Positions 25,064-35,823 of a stretch of 64,000 nt of DNA are shown here, one piece after another (the stretch's first letter is position 1; every line of letters starts with the position of its first letter). The notes beneath the pieces are model-generated. The model was not told the origin of the DNA. It made no database searches and was given only the letters and a program-made list of their open reading frames with translations. Where the stretch lies: the NCBI GenBank assembly GCA_963931865.1, contig CAWVOX010000170.1, positions 1-64,000 on the forward strand. The letters are read 5' to 3'. This DNA comes from Axinella damicornis (taxonomy: Eukaryota; Porifera; Demospongiae; Axinellida; Axinellidae). The translations under genes were made by a program, and so were the position numbers.

Positions 25064-28000
25064 ATGGCTCCCTTCTTGCTTCCAGGACTGCCTCCAGATT
25101 GAGCCAAAGAAATTGCCCAACCCTCACAAGGAGTCTAAACTACACGTGCAGCTTCACAAGGAACTCAAACTCAGCAATGCAAGGTACTGTTGATTGCTGT
25201 CAATCCGCAATAACATCACCATAGCGTCATGTACTGTATGGGAACTGACTCGTAATCAGTACCTACTGATCAGCAATCTGGTGCTGGTATAACATCACCA
25301 TGATGTTGTGTACTGTATGGGAACTGACTTGTGATCAGTACTGATCAGTAATCTGGTGTACATGCTGGTATAACATCACCATGATGTTGTGTACTGTATG
25401 GGAACTGACTTGTGATCAGTACTGATCAGGTGCACATGCTGGTATAACATCACCATAACGTAGTGTACTGTAGGGGAACTGATTCATGATCAGTAATCTG
25501 GTGCTGGTGTATGGGTTGAACTGTTTTAGTATTCAACGCATTGGCAAACCCGGCTTCTAAGCAGCTATCGGATCATATTCGCTGTTAGGCGCAGGTTCGA
25601 CTCTTATCTCAGCTACTCTTTATTAAGCGCTGAAGTCTTCCACAGAGTCAACAACGCAAGTATATGGGTGCCTAAGTACCCAATGTGACCCTTCATGTGC
25701 ATTTTTGCTGGGGGTGGAGACTTTAATGGATAGTAAAGTGAAGTGCGTAAAGCAGACAGCATGCAAAGCATGCCTGTTCTAGGGACGTGACTAAAACACG
25801 GAACAGACTGGAAAACGGAACGGACTGGAAAACGGACCGGAAAACAGACCAGAAAATGGACTGGGTTTCCATGCGCTAGACACGGCGTCTACTCCATCGC
25901 ACAGTAGAACTACATTTTAGCTTAGTACAGCCAGTCTGCAGCCCAGCGGACGACCACCAGTGCCTCTGCGCAGCCATGGATGAATGGTGACCAGCACCTC
26001 GCAGCTCAAGTCTGGTACACAGCTCAGGTCGACATCACTGGTCGATCAGTAAGCTTAGCTACAATTACACTACGATCTACCTAGTCTCGCGTGCCAACCT
26101 GCCTGTCACGAATCTATGAACTACTTCAGTGCATAGGAGCACTGCACCAACGTTACTTAAGTGCTCACGTAGGCGATCTTCAGGAGAGCAGTCAAGTCTG
26201 GCGGCGAAGCCAGACCCGGGAGGCTGGCGCTCGGGCGGCTCGGCGATGTTCAGAGCGATACCATGGGTAATCCCGTGGCCACTGTGACTGCGGACTTGGG
26301 TGCTGCTGGACTTCGGACCTAAACTTTGGTTCACTGCGCGATCAAATATACGGTGTCTAGGGCGCCCGGGCATGAAAAAAAACTCGGTCCGTTTTCTGGT
26401 CCGTTTTCCGGTCCGTTCCGTGTTTTAGTCACGTCCCTGTTCTAGGTGGGTCTGGGGGCATGCCTGTTCTAGGGGGATCTGGGGGCATGCCTAATTACGT
26501 GTGACTACGGTAATTACGATGTCAAATCAGTAGTAAGTGTAAAAACATGTCCTGCAGAGGAGGCTCCCAAAAACTTGGCAAGCCAGAGCTAGAGAAGGTG
26601 ATGCAGCGCCGCAAGCTGGACGCTGAGGGTAAGGCAGGATCTATCCGAGGGGACCAATTGACAGTGGGAGGGGGGACGGCAACTCCCAACGATGAACTGG
26701 CTGCTCAGCTATCAAGGAGATCATTTCTGCTGGAAGAGGTGTGTCTGTGTGTGTGTGTGTGTGTGTGTTGATGTGAGGTAGGATGTGCGAGTGAATTGGT
26801 GTGTGCGGGTGTGTCTCTGTGTGTGTGACTGTGTGTTGGTGTGATGTGTGTGTGTGTTGATGCGATGTGGGCATATGTTGGTGTATGGGTGTGTGTCTTC
26901 GTTGGCGAAAGAGGCGAGAAATGGCCCACCCAGTGCTAACGAAGGTCTTTCTACAACCAAGTCCAAAAGCAACCATGTTATCTCAGCCTAGCGCTGAAAC
27001 CCGCCCACCTCCCCCTGGCCAGCCCTTTCTGTTGGCTAAGTCCCACATACGTTACTAGGGACATCACAAGTTGTGCATCTAAAGGCCTAGGGATGGGCGA
27101 TATTAGAATAATGTGGTCACGATATACCGTATGGCCGGAAAATTTGGCGAGGAATTTAATTTGGCGGATTATGAACGCACCGCCAAATTAAATTCCGCCA
27201 ATATTTTGTCATGACATGATGTGGGTGGGGTCTCGTAGCGAGCTAGCTCTCGCGCAAGCACTCATACTATAGTACCTCTGTCTCTGATCTGCCAGAAATA
27301 GCGAGCAGGCAGCTGGTCGGCCAGAAATAGCGAGCAAACAGCCGATATCTTCCTGGGTACATGGCTGACGACGCGCTCCTTCGCATCACTGCTACTGCGT
27401 ACCACTCGCACGGCATTTTCTCTCCTACACTCACATCCCAGAGGTTTTTCGTAGACATGGTACCTCGATCACAGCTCTCCACCGCAAACTTGGACTCCAT
27501 CGCAGCCTACTGACACAAGATCTCACGTAAACCACCGAGCGCTCCGCGGCCACGCGGCCGTTGCGGTTAGTATGACGTCATTCTCGCTCTGCAAATTTCC
27601 AAATCCGCCAAATTTTAATCCACCAAATGCAATTCACAGCCTTTTAGAGCCAATCCGCCAAATTAATTCCCGCCAAATTTCCGGCCATACGGCGCTATCA
27701 TGTGTTAAGTTATCACGACATTCGATATTATCATGATAATGCTTTTAGGCTAGTTTTTTTTTACTTCTCATGCCTAACTAGAATATTTCTACAAAGCCAA
27801 GCATTCATTATGTTGGCACAAACTACGTGTACACAATGTACACTAGCTACTTCATGCCTTCTGAAAAAAACCCCCACCCCACTAATAGTATGAAAACGAA
27901 ACCACTACAATACGATTATTGTAGGCTCTTAATATCACGATATATATACGATATAATTATAATGCCCATCCCTAAACCATCCTGCATGCAATCTCTTTAG

Positions 28001-28137
28001 CCCATTGTACTCCTTTAAATTTAACTCTTGCAACTTTTTCTTCTCTGACTCCCCAGTCATCAAGACAAGAGGAGAGAGAGCACAACAAACCAGAGTTCAT
28101 GAGAGTGTCTCTTCGAAAAACACCACAGCACTGCTAG
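9038..28137 (+). CDS. SH3 domain plus FAM107 (DUF1151) domain protein
   Basis: Seven exons join in frame: 9038-9205, 9990-10058, 15139-15184, 19701-19789, 25086-25183, 26558-26738 and 28057-28137 (stop TAG). They give 732 nt, a 243-residue protein. Residues 1-56 are an SH3 domain (AKYDYE, DILSFREGD, WW, GYVPSVYLE). Exons 3 and 4 are a short charged linker. Exons 5 to 7 match the FAM107 family: an IEPKKLPNPHKES segment, LHKEL, KPELEKVMQRRK, and the C-terminal KPEFMRVSLRK. From family knowledge, vertebrate FAM107A/B bind actin and affect focal adhesion turnover but have no SH3 domain. A cytoplasmic actin-linked adaptor role is inference. Exon 4 uses a GTAGGT donor, the weakest junction; small extra exons in the long introns are possible. 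Confidence 0.82.
10374..10458. mobile_element. 85-bp inverted-repeat insertion
   Basis: Starts ACCTTATATGGAAGGCC and ends CTTGCCGTATAAGGT. It is present in copy B but absent at the equivalent copy A site near 3311, so it is an independent insertion into the older GAGCGCATGAG-family element. A related segment is inside the inverted copy near 62120-62215. Confidence 0.8.
11004..11092. mobile_element. Short inverted repeat with GCTAGCCCCTCTCTG ends
   Basis: GCTAGCCCCTCTCTG at the left is matched by CAGAGAGGGGCTAGC at the right. The GCTAGCCCCT terminus resembles that of the 454-bp MITE at 8185, so this may be a short relative. Confidence 0.5.
11225..11300 (-). repeat. tRNA-like B-box sequence, possible SINE fragment
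   Basis: On the minus strand the segment reads TTGGGTTCGAATCCCAGCTG, matching a tRNA B box (GGTTCGANNCC). A related GGGTTTGAATCCCAGC occurs at about 61082-61100 on the minus strand. No A box, cloverleaf or poly-A tail could be established, so this is a SINE fragment candidate only. Confidence 0.35.
11880..11960 (+). repeat. Dispersed repeat with AAGCCCATAAGAATTTATAT
   Basis: The segment around CCCATAAGCCCATAAGAATT recurs at about 40198-40255 in the same orientation and inverted at about 30655-30745. All three share the following GGGTTTAATA-like and TTAGGCGTTA-like stretches. This is a low-copy dispersed repeat of unknown class. Confidence 0.7.
13717..13793 (+). repeat. 25-bp tandem repeat, three copies
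   Basis: The unit CCCTTGTAGTGTAGCATGTA plus ATACC is repeated three times in an intron of the SH3-FAM107 gene. Confidence 0.85.
14200..14243. mobile_element. 44-bp TAGTCTCG-variant fold-back element with 9-bp direct repeats
   Basis: Termini are GTCTCGTTCCCAGACCC and GGTCTGGGCACGAGAC. The flanks carry GACAGCACT on both sides (14189-14197 and 14246-14254), separated from the element by TA, which fits a target-site duplication. Confidence 0.85.
15669..16021. repeat. 31-bp minisatellite, about 11-12 copies
   Basis: The unit GATGCGCATTCGGGGTCTGG plus GAACGAGACAT is repeated with a few truncated units. The GGGTCTGGGAACGAGAC part equals the terminus of the TAGTCTCG-type fold-back elements, so the array looks like an amplification of one such end. 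The minus strand has no stop in any frame, producing misleading long open frames. Confidence 0.95.
16270..16422 (+). pseudogene. Possible HIRAN-like domain remnant
   Basis: A 50-codon open stretch reads VEAMVRGYHANKDTWTAA then DEELPACQREIGN before a stop. The RGYH, W-AA, EEL-C-RE-GN spacing recalls a HIRAN-like domain seen in proteins of cnidarians and sponges. The expected continuation (a DPYAV-type motif) is missing and no splice-supported neighbours were found. It is either an old fragment or coincidence. Confidence 0.35.
18672..19188. mobile_element. 517-bp CCGTAGG-ended MITE
   Basis: Starts TACCGTAGGCGCTCTAATTA and ends TAATTAGAGCACCTACGGTA. TA at both outer edges fits a TA target duplication as in Tc1/mariner-type elements. 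The interior has no intact transposase. Confidence 0.85.
19355..19680 (+). repeat. Long CT-rich tract ahead of exon 4
   Basis: About 325 bp of almost pure C and T, with repeated CCCTCCCTTCTCCTCC. It ends about 20 bp before the 3' splice site of the SH3-FAM107 exon at 19701. It acts as an exaggerated polypyrimidine tract and generates spurious open frames on both strands. Confidence 0.9.
19897..20340. mobile_element. CCGTAGAGTACGTAT-ended MITE
   Basis: The left end has TATACCGTAGAGTACGTATC and the right end GATTACGT-like TTAATACGTACACTGCGGTATA, inverted with mismatches. The left part includes internal repeats of ACGTATCAAGCRCCCACC. A shortened relative may be at 23928-24000. Confidence 0.7.
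20858..20979. mobile_element. 122-bp fold-back element
   Basis: Starts ACTAGTTATTGCATG and ends CATGCAATAACTAGT. The arms continue to pair through GGGCTATACGTC and GACGTATAGCCC and through AATATTGGCA. It has a GC-rich loop that is itself palindromic (CCCGAGGGCCGCAGGCCCGA). Confidence 0.85.
21264..22319. mobile_element. Nested inverted-repeat elements
   Basis: The outer element has termini AAAAATGTAACAGGACGTAG and CTACATCCTGTTACATTTTT. Inside it is a second element, about 21464-22294, with termini GGGGTGGTCACTCCCATATG and CATATGGGAGTGACCACCCC and internal GGTCACAGGGTCACG motifs. A further hairpin occupies about 21311-21442 (ACAAAACAGTGAAGTATA and inverse). This order shows a younger element inserted into an older one. 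Confidence 0.88.
22393..22695. repeat. About 57-bp minisatellite, six copies
   Basis: Units contain GTGTAACTTCACACCATGAC, CAATGGGTGTGGCATAGCGA and small indels. The minus strand stays open and yields artefact open frames. Confidence 0.85.
22965..23871 (-). CDS. Unrecognised protein with possible PD-(D/E)XK-like motif
   Basis: Three minus-strand open segments with splice signals. 23871 down to about 23750 follows TCTCCAG and reads IPDVPNVSKLDTQLLNE. 23704-23441 (88 codons) follows ATCTTAG and ends before GTGAGT. 23366-22965 (134 codons) follows GTCGTAG and ends before GTAAGT. The last two join in phase 0: an alpha-helical region, an acidic low-complexity stretch, then CDYIIYTIRNPFTEEVVAVLIQTK. 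The aspartate followed by a hydrophobic strand with IQTK resembles a PD-(D/E)XK nuclease-fold core, which is inference. The first junction does not fit in phase, so there is a missed exon, frameshift or decay there. The 3' exons were not found. The gene lies antisense within an intron of the SH3-FAM107 gene. Confidence 0.5.
24173..24320 (+). repeat. (GGGA)n microsatellite
   Basis: About 145 bp of GGGA or GGAG repeats with few interruptions. Apparent open frames across it are artefacts. Confidence 0.95.
24720..25075 (+). repeat. CCT-rich tract and C run ahead of exon 5
   Basis: About 350 bp of pyrimidine repeats, mostly CCT and CCTCCC, with an internal duplication around GCTCTTTTCTCCCCTCCCCC. 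It ends in a C run of about 24 bases, 10-25 bp before the splice acceptor of the exon at 25086. Confidence 0.92.
25205..25510 (+). repeat. About 90-bp tandem repeat, roughly 3.5 copies
   Basis: Units share ATAACATCACCATGATGTTG, GTACTGTATGGGAACTGACT and GATCAGTACTGATCAGTAAT, with deletions between copies. Confidence 0.8.
25782..26436. mobile_element. 655-bp inverted-repeat element with direct-repeat flanks
   Basis: Starts GGGACGTGACTAAAACACGG and ends CCGTGTTTTAGTCACGTCCC. The next inner bases (repeated GGAAAACGGACC-type and GGTCCGTTTTCCGGTCC-type strings) are also inverted. TGTTCTA precedes and follows the element, giving a 7-8 bp target duplication that suits a hAT-like element. There is no intact transposase. 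Confidence 0.85.
27088..27974. mobile_element. Outer MITE containing a nested CCGTATGG element
   Basis: Outer termini are TAGGGATGGGC with GATATTA and TAAT with GCCCATCCCTA. Adjacent inner sequence also pairs (CACGATATA and inverse). A separate element at 27127-27692 is inserted within it. Confidence 0.8.
27127..27692. mobile_element. 566-bp CCGTATGGCCGG-ended MITE
   Basis: Starts CCGTATGGCCGGAAAATTTG and ends CAAATTTCCGGCCATACGG. The subterminal zones hold repeats of the GGCGGATT and CCGCCAAATTAA type. It is nested inside the element at 27088-27974. The CCGTA start resembles the elements at 18672 and 19897. Confidence 0.85.
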
Positions 28138-30361
28138 AACATGAAAACCTACTAATAGTCAGATCTCTCGCAAAATCAAATCATATTTTTAAACCCACCC
28201 TGATTATATTTCACCCATGCTGAATGTTGCTGGCTCCTCTTGTGATCCCACATATCACTTTACTTCTTCCTCCATTGCTGTTGTGTTCAGTGGTATTGCT
28301 ACACGTTACGTGTATAGTGCAGTCTGTGATTGCTCTGTGAATATGCTGAAAGTTGCATTGCTGTACTTGGCTTCAGGAAAGCTATATAAATTATTCTACT
28401 GTGCCAAAAGTTTTATCTATAATTATAGTAATACAGTTGTGATGCGTACATCACACTTCTGAACATGTGCAATACTAATGCAGCAAATCACATACTGACC
28501 ACATGCACCTTTAACATTATAAAACATGTTTGACACTAAATAATGTTTAAGAGCATCTATATAATATAATTATATATTATACTCGTGAATGCCATGCCAT
28601 CCTGCTGCAGATTGCAGGGTGTAGATCGTTCATGGGATGTAGCTATAAGTTTACCATTAAATTTTCTTTCCATAGATGGGTGGGATCCAACTAGTTTCCA
28701 TGGATTATTGTCATAGCTTGTACATGTACCAGATTGATTTTCATAGGTATTCGAAAGCATCATAAGACTTAATTCTCTAAGTGTACAGGCTTCATGATCT
28801 GGTCACAGCTGTAAGCACATGTGTGCATGCAGCTATAGTTATATATATGCATTTGGGTACGTATATATAGTCACTTCAATAACACTTCATGATCACTTAT
28901 GAGGCAGTGCCTGTGACATTCCAAGATATGCAGCATGAGATATTTGTATTCAGGAGCCATTCAGGCAAGTATAGCTACTCAATTGATCAAGTGATTATCG
29001 ACTGTTGAAATACATGAACAATCTTTTGTTCTGAGGATGATTTCACTGACCAGAGTATAGAAAGGCCACTACATAATATAAGATGCATGCAGCAAAAGTG
29101 GACACAACCTGCCCAATACACCGCACGCTATTTGTTAGCCTATAGTATATAGTCTAAGCTCAGGGAAAAATAGTCAATTGGTAGCAGCTATATTATACAA
29201 ATCTCTACTAAAGTGCAGCTGGCTAGAACAAGTGCTCTCACTACCCATCTCATGTTAACTCAACCAATAGCTATATATAGCTAGAGAGCTCATGAAGATC
29301 AAAGCACATTATGCATACCAGAGTCAACTTTCAAAATCAACTGAACTGGACTGAAGTTTAGCATACTGATAGCTACAAAGCTGTCCGGATAGGTAGCTAT
29401 ACTGAGCTAGCTAGCACATGGAAATGCTTTGGTTAGCTGGTTTTGGGGATTCACTTAAAGTCACCCTGTCAAATGAGTTGTATCTATCAAAGGACAGCTC
29501 ATTTCAAAGTAAGGAGCTAGCTACGCCGTACTTATGCAGACGCGGTGAGGGAGAGATCTTCCTGGCGCCGGCGCGGACTACGTGACAGGCCGGGGGCAGT
29601 AAATTACACCCCGATTTCTTACTACTTGCGCTTTTGGGCACGTACACCTAGTCTACATATAGTCGGTCTTGAATGGGCCTTGGCAATAAATCCTGGCTCG
29701 GAAAAAGCAAGAGCTACAGTCCATTTATCGCCACAGAGAAACATTCGTGTGTTGTAATAGTGCATGCTCATTGTCTCGCGTTAGAGCGCGCGCCCCTCCA
29801 AGAGTGTACGGTACAGACAAAGAACAAAGACTGGCTCAGGTGTCGTACAACCTGCTCCTCCTTTCTGCAGACTTTCCATAATAGCTGTGGGCGCTGGCTC
29901 TGCTGCGCGTGCTGAAGCCCCAGATAGAAAGTAGGCGTACGTTACATATCTAGCTACAGCAGTTTTGGTTAAGGGTTTTATACGAATAGCTAATGCATTG
30001 TATATTCTGTATAGTTCCCAGCTCTTCCATGTAGTGTAGGCCAAGGGAGGAAGCCGGGAGGACCTAGGTAGGCTGAGGGAGGAGACAGCTATGGTAGCCT
30101 GGCATACGCAATAGCATTGTGCATGGTCTAGATCCTTACAAGGTGATTATTGGTCTGGCAGAGTAAGTTAGGAGTTCTGAATACGTATGCATGTCCAGTA
30201 CCTATAGCTATTTAAAATACATACCTCCCTGCTGGTCCAATATCCACGTCCTATAGCTACCTTATAGATACATCGATTTCAAGAATGTGGTATAATTATC
30301 ATGTATGCCTATAGCTGCACCTATGTACTTGTTGACCATGGTAGACATTAATATGCAGGAG
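28138..30361. other. Intergenic region between SH3-FAM107 and noggin-like genes
   Basis: About 2.2 kb with no convincing coding exon. The first part is presumably the 3' UTR of the upstream gene; no clear AATAAA signal near the stop could be assigned. A GC-rich segment at 29540-29610 could belong to the promoter region of the noggin-like gene, but this is weak. Confidence 0.5.
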
Positions 30362-33300
30362 ATGACGAAGATTGCAGCATTGATCGTCCTGTTCTTGACG
30401 TGCGTTTGGGACTGCAGTGCCGTATCCGATGATGGGATTCTATACCCGTTCCCTCTGAACACCCTACTGACGTGCCATGTCCCAAATCCGTTAGCTGGGA
30501 AGCCCGGTGAGGAAGACTCAATTCCGGAGGATACTTTACGACTTCAGCTGCAGCCACCCACCACACCTGGTCAGCTTGTGTGGACCCCAGTGTCATCAGG
30601 GTATGTACAGAACTAGCAGTCATTACCTACTAGAAGCAGGAGAGCATGTACAAAGTATTAACGCCTAATATTAAACCCCCTATATAAATTCTTATGGGCT
30701 TATGGGTATTCTCCTGGCTCACTTGGCTGCTACGGGGTGCAATGGGACTTCTTTTACCTAGCCTCATTCCCAGGCCAGCACCATTTTCGGTTGCAGGAAT
30801 ATTATTCCTGCAACCGAAAACAGTGCGGGCCTGGGAACGAGCTCGAGGCTACATTTTACATCTGTAGTGCAGCTGCACAATAATGAATGGCTGTAACTGT
30901 ACTCCCAGACTGAGCTACATGAAAGTGTGAATCTGCATGGTGCATGGTTATCCTCCAAAATCTGGTCACGTGTTATTTCTACTGTCTGCTGTGGCCTCAT
31001 ACACACAATGTGTTGCGCGGTAGTGGTACGTAGCTAGCTATGAGTTGGTGCATTCACCTTGCAACCGGTACACTGTACACAGAAGGTCGGTTACCATTGA
31101 ATGGCAGTAGTAGCTTAGCCTCGTACCCAGGCCCTCACGCGGAACACGGAAGAGGGCCTGGTGACACTTGGCAAAATTCCCGTATGTGCTGAGCTCAGCA
31201 GTCTTGATTTTGGGTAGGCGAATCACGTTCATCCATTGCCAATTACTGTGTAGTAATTACATTCTTTACCCCGTGAAAAGTGTAGCTGTTTGATAAAACC
31301 GCTGTTCTAGCCTTCAAGACTCACCTCTGGTCGCTCCTTGGCAAGGACTTGCTACTTAGCCATCACCAACAGCTACCTTCCGCGTGATTTCGAACGCATC
31401 CAAGTAAGGAATGTAATCGATTACGCAATTATGCTGACTGAGCACATACGGGAATTTTGCCAAGTGTCACCAGGCCCTCTTCCGCGTTCCGCGTGAGGGC
31501 CTGGGTACGAGGCTAGTAGTAGCTATATACATCGTGAAGCATGCAACAGGAAGTTACGTGACTCAGGTTGCTGGTGCAGCTGAATGATTTTGGTACAGCC
31601 ATGTAGTTATCTTGTAAAGGACAATGCTCTTGCGTGGGTAAAAGTTCAGTTACCATTGAATGGAAGCAGAAAAAAATTAGGGAACAAAATTTAATGTTGT
31701 AGGCTGCTGGCACTGTTGTGAGTTTGCATAAAGGATGTTGTGGTAGTACTTATATACCTAGCCTAGTTCCCAGGCCACGTGGCCTGGGAATGAGGCTAGG
31801 TAACTAGCCTTGTTCCCAGGCCACGCGGCCTTGGAATGAGGCTAGTAGTTACCTTGTAAAGGATGGTGCTCCTGGCAGTGGGCCTGGAAATGTAACTGAG
31901 GCTATAGTATAGATAACAAGCCCCTGTCATCTGTATGTACTTATGCTGGTGTGACTGGCCATGGTTTGTCTTGAAAACTTATGTTGTCACATCTTATATG
32001 TATGCGCTCTTGCTCTTCAGGTTCCGTCGCCCGCGGTTTGAAGATCTGAATTCCGAACTTCTACTTCAGTTTGTGGGTTCTGAGATTAATGAACAGATAC
32101 AATCTATTCAGAGGCCCACCAATGTCCCCCCAAATGCTTACCAAGTAATACCTCGGGAAGGTATCGGATCAGGAGGAAGTAAGTTGTAATCAAGTATACA
32201 CACAGCTAGTGTATGTGGGTGAAAATTTTCAATGCTGAGTATGATGAATGGCAGTGTGGATGAGAAACTTTAACATAATTATTATGAAGAAGTTTGAGGA
32301 CATTTGCTGCAGCTCGCACCTTCAGGGTGTTAAATAGCCCCAAGATAGTGAAAAAAGCCTATCTTATTTGCCTAAATCTTTTTCAACTTTAAAAAGGTGA
32401 GTCTTCTCCAAGGTATTAGCTTTCATTTGATACCCATTAAGACAAAATTGAAGCATGTTAATCCGGAAGAAGTATGCAGTGATGTCACTCCTACTTGCCA
32501 TACATTAACTATAGAGGGTGTCCTGGAACACTTAACACTCTGATGAATTCATGCGTGTATCTAAAAAAGCGTAAGTAAGATCGAAAAGGTGAGGCAAGCG
32601 TTAGAATCTTGAAAGGGCGACGATTTTGATGGTGTGCAGTTTATGCACATTAAAGCTCGCACTTTTGGCTTTGAAAGTGTTCATTCTGACTACAGACTGT
32701 ATTAGTGTATACCAAGTTGCTGGACCGTCATTTCGGGAGTCAGTTTTGTCGGCCCTAGAGCCAGGCATTGCGTGTGCTGGGGACTGAAGAGGAAACGGCT
32801 ACTGCTACGGCTACTACTTGCGTGACTTATGTCGGAGCTACTGTGGTGACCCTGGCTACAACCAAGTAAGCGTATTTTGTCTGACTCATTCGATCGCCAT
32901 GAGGCTGTTCGTGTGTATCGTCTGGGCTCGCGGTAAGCGCTAGCTATGGTGCGTCTAAATCCCTGCATGTAGCTAGTGCCTTTTCTCGTAGTATATCGCT
33001 ACTTCCTTTTCACTGAAGAACAGATCCGAAGGCGGCTTGTCTCGATTTAGGCATTCTCACAAGTCAGGGCAGCTTATTATGGCAAGACGGAAGTAATTAC
33101 GGATTACAAAAACTTTTGATCTCCCGCATAGATGTGTGACCCGGCGCGGGGGGATAAATTCTCACCATGAAACTTGAAGGCTTGTAGTAATTCTCACCTT
33201 AGCACACAGGCCCGTAGCCAGGGGGTTCATTTAGAACCCCCCTAGACCAAAAATTAGGCAGTAGAATCCCCGTAAGCCTGGCATGCAGAACCATTGAATT

Positions 33301-35790
33301 TTTTTGCACCGCACTGCGGTAAATTCGTGCTGCTTTTCTATACTTTCGAAGAGTACTCCAGCCCAATCCTAATGATGATACTCTGCATGCTAGTTCATGG
33401 CAATAAGAGTGTGCAACTGCCATAGTTCCACTACCACCATATCTCGGCAGTATGACGTAGGCTGTGTAAACTCTGTAGTGCAGTACTAGCCTCGTACCCA
33501 GTCCCACGCCCAGCTTTTCGTCGCTGCTTAGTACCGTACTAAGCAGCGACGAAAAGCTGGGCGTGGGACTGGGAACGAGGCTAGTGCAGTACTACTTCAC
33601 CACTGATTGCCTACAGCACTGCTGAGATGGCAGTAGTGGAACCCATATGGCAGTTGCACACTCTTATTGTTATGAACTCTTGGCTGTAGTTAACACTGAA
33701 CTTGAGGTAGCCTAAGGCCTACACAAACTTATGGAGCAAAAGCAATTCTCTGACAACAGGATTGCATGAACACAACCTATAAGGTCTGTATATAAATGCC
33801 ATTGATGCGAGAATCTGAACTATTCACACGTTATATGTGCCAGATGTACGGCATCCGTATGACATTGGATGTTTCGTACATTATGTTGCATGCGGCAGAT
33901 TGACATGAGGTATGGGAGACAGATCGACACCGTGCTCAATTATAGCTATAGTGTGGGGCTTGCTCATGCTCGCCCAGCCATGGTTACTTAGTCAATCTTC
34001 TTGTGTCTGGGAACGTGTCCAGAATGCGTAGAGATGCTACGAGATCGCTTCCTGATCGCTAAAAAGAACACCTAAAAAAGAATTTTCCGCGCTTCGCGCG
34101 GACTGACCACCACTTCACAGCTCTGCGCACCGCCTTCAGCGGTGCGCTGTGCCAACCAACCTGCTGAACCCCTCTTTCAAAATTCTAGATCCGCCACTGC
34201 CATAGTTCCAGCTACCACCATCTCGGCAGTATGGCGTAGGCTGTGTAAACTCTGTAGTGCAGTACTACTTCACCACTGATTGCCTACAGCACTGCTGAGA
34301 TGGCAGTAGTGGAACCCATATGGCAGTTGCACACTCTTATTGTTATGAACTCTTGGCTGTAGTTAACACTGAACTTGAGGTAGCCAAAGGCCTACACAAA
34401 TTTATGAAGCAAAAGCAATTCCTTAGTCTGATTCTGACAACAGGATTGCATGAACACAACCTAAGGTCTGTATATAAATGCCATTGGTGCGAGAATCTGA
34501 ACTATTCACACGTTATATGTGCCAGATGTACGGCATCCGTATGACATTGGATGTTTCGTACATTATGTTGCATGCGGCAGATTGACATGAGGTATGGGAG
34601 ACAGATCGTCAATTATAGCTATAGTGTGGGGCTTGCTCATGCTCGCCCAGCCATGTGTGAAGCATATGTGTATCATTATCATGCATATGCGGATAAGTTG
34701 TCTTATACTGTTTCATTGTCTATGTGTCCTCAAAATGAATTGCTATGATGTCATAATTACATCATCACCAGCAACAGTAAGGCCAGGACCAACCAATATA
34801 CTCTTCCAGACTGCAGCAGTTGTTATAATTATTTGCTCTTTGTACCTTCTCGTTTCTGCAAGCATCCTGAATATGATCAAGCACAGCATGGATGAAACCT
34901 TTTTTCATCATGCATGCCTTATGACAGCTGTCAGCTGGGTGCTAGTGTTATAAAATGCTGCCCAATAGCTTCAGACGAGAGTAAGAGTGTGCAACTGCCA
35001 TATGGTATCAATTGCCACCATCTTGGCAGTATGACGTAGACCAATCAGTGGTGAAGTAGTAGCAGCTGCATGCTCCTAAGTGTGAAAGTGTGATTACTAC
35101 AGAGTTTACATACATGTTAACCACACTGTTTGCCACATCATACTGCCCAGATGGTGGTAGTGGATACCATATGGCAGTTGCACACTCTTATTGTTATGAA
35201 CTCTTGCTTCAGATTATAGCTAAGCTAGTGCATGACATTGTACACGTAAAGAAGTGACCGAATGAAATACTTTGATTGAATGTTAAGCATTGCTATATAG
35301 TCAGTTTTGGCATATATGAAGAACTCCAGCACACGACTGTATACTTTGCAAACACATGTACACAAACACACACGTAAACACACATTGCAGACATTAATTT
35401 AGTGCTCTTGGTAGTTGCCAGTGGCTATCCTTTGTAGCACCATAGACCAGATGCTAGTGCAGTGAATATTATTATTGAACAATAAAAGATTTATAACCTT
35501 TGTATAGAAAGTATACACAAGTGGATGTCGATCATTTCTGTTGCTGTGGTAATCACAATATCATGTACATGTATGCTGTATGAAATTCAGTGCTCTATTG
35601 AGGCTGATTTTTTTTTTGTGGAGGTACATGTGCCTCCAGCTGAGCATTCAATGCCAAGTTTGTGAATCAGTAACTCTTGCGTTGATCTTCCAATTGCCTT
35701 CAATCTGGAAGGGATGAACCCCCTGTACATGCATGCATGGTAGCTTTATTATAGCCAGTGTTTTTCTGGACATTTATTTGGGCCTCGGGG

Positions 35791-35823
<33 letters not shown>

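Noticed and set aside
24092..25224. Gly/Arg/Glu repeat ORF and the 254-codon Pro/Ser/Leu-rich ORF
   Set aside because: They come from the GGGA and CCT repeats. Only 25086-25183 is supported as an exon, and in a frame set by its neighbours.
22393..25510. Regularly spaced tandem arrays considered as a CRISPR locus
   Set aside because: Units are contiguous without unique spacers, in an animal intron setting.
25560..25640. B-box-like GCAGGTTCGACTCTTATC
   Set aside because: Could be a decayed SINE, but no A box, tail or second copy was confirmed.
29545..29757. 70-codon ORF in a GC-rich stretch before the noggin-like gene
   Set aside because: No homology, no splice partner. More likely promoter-proximal sequence.
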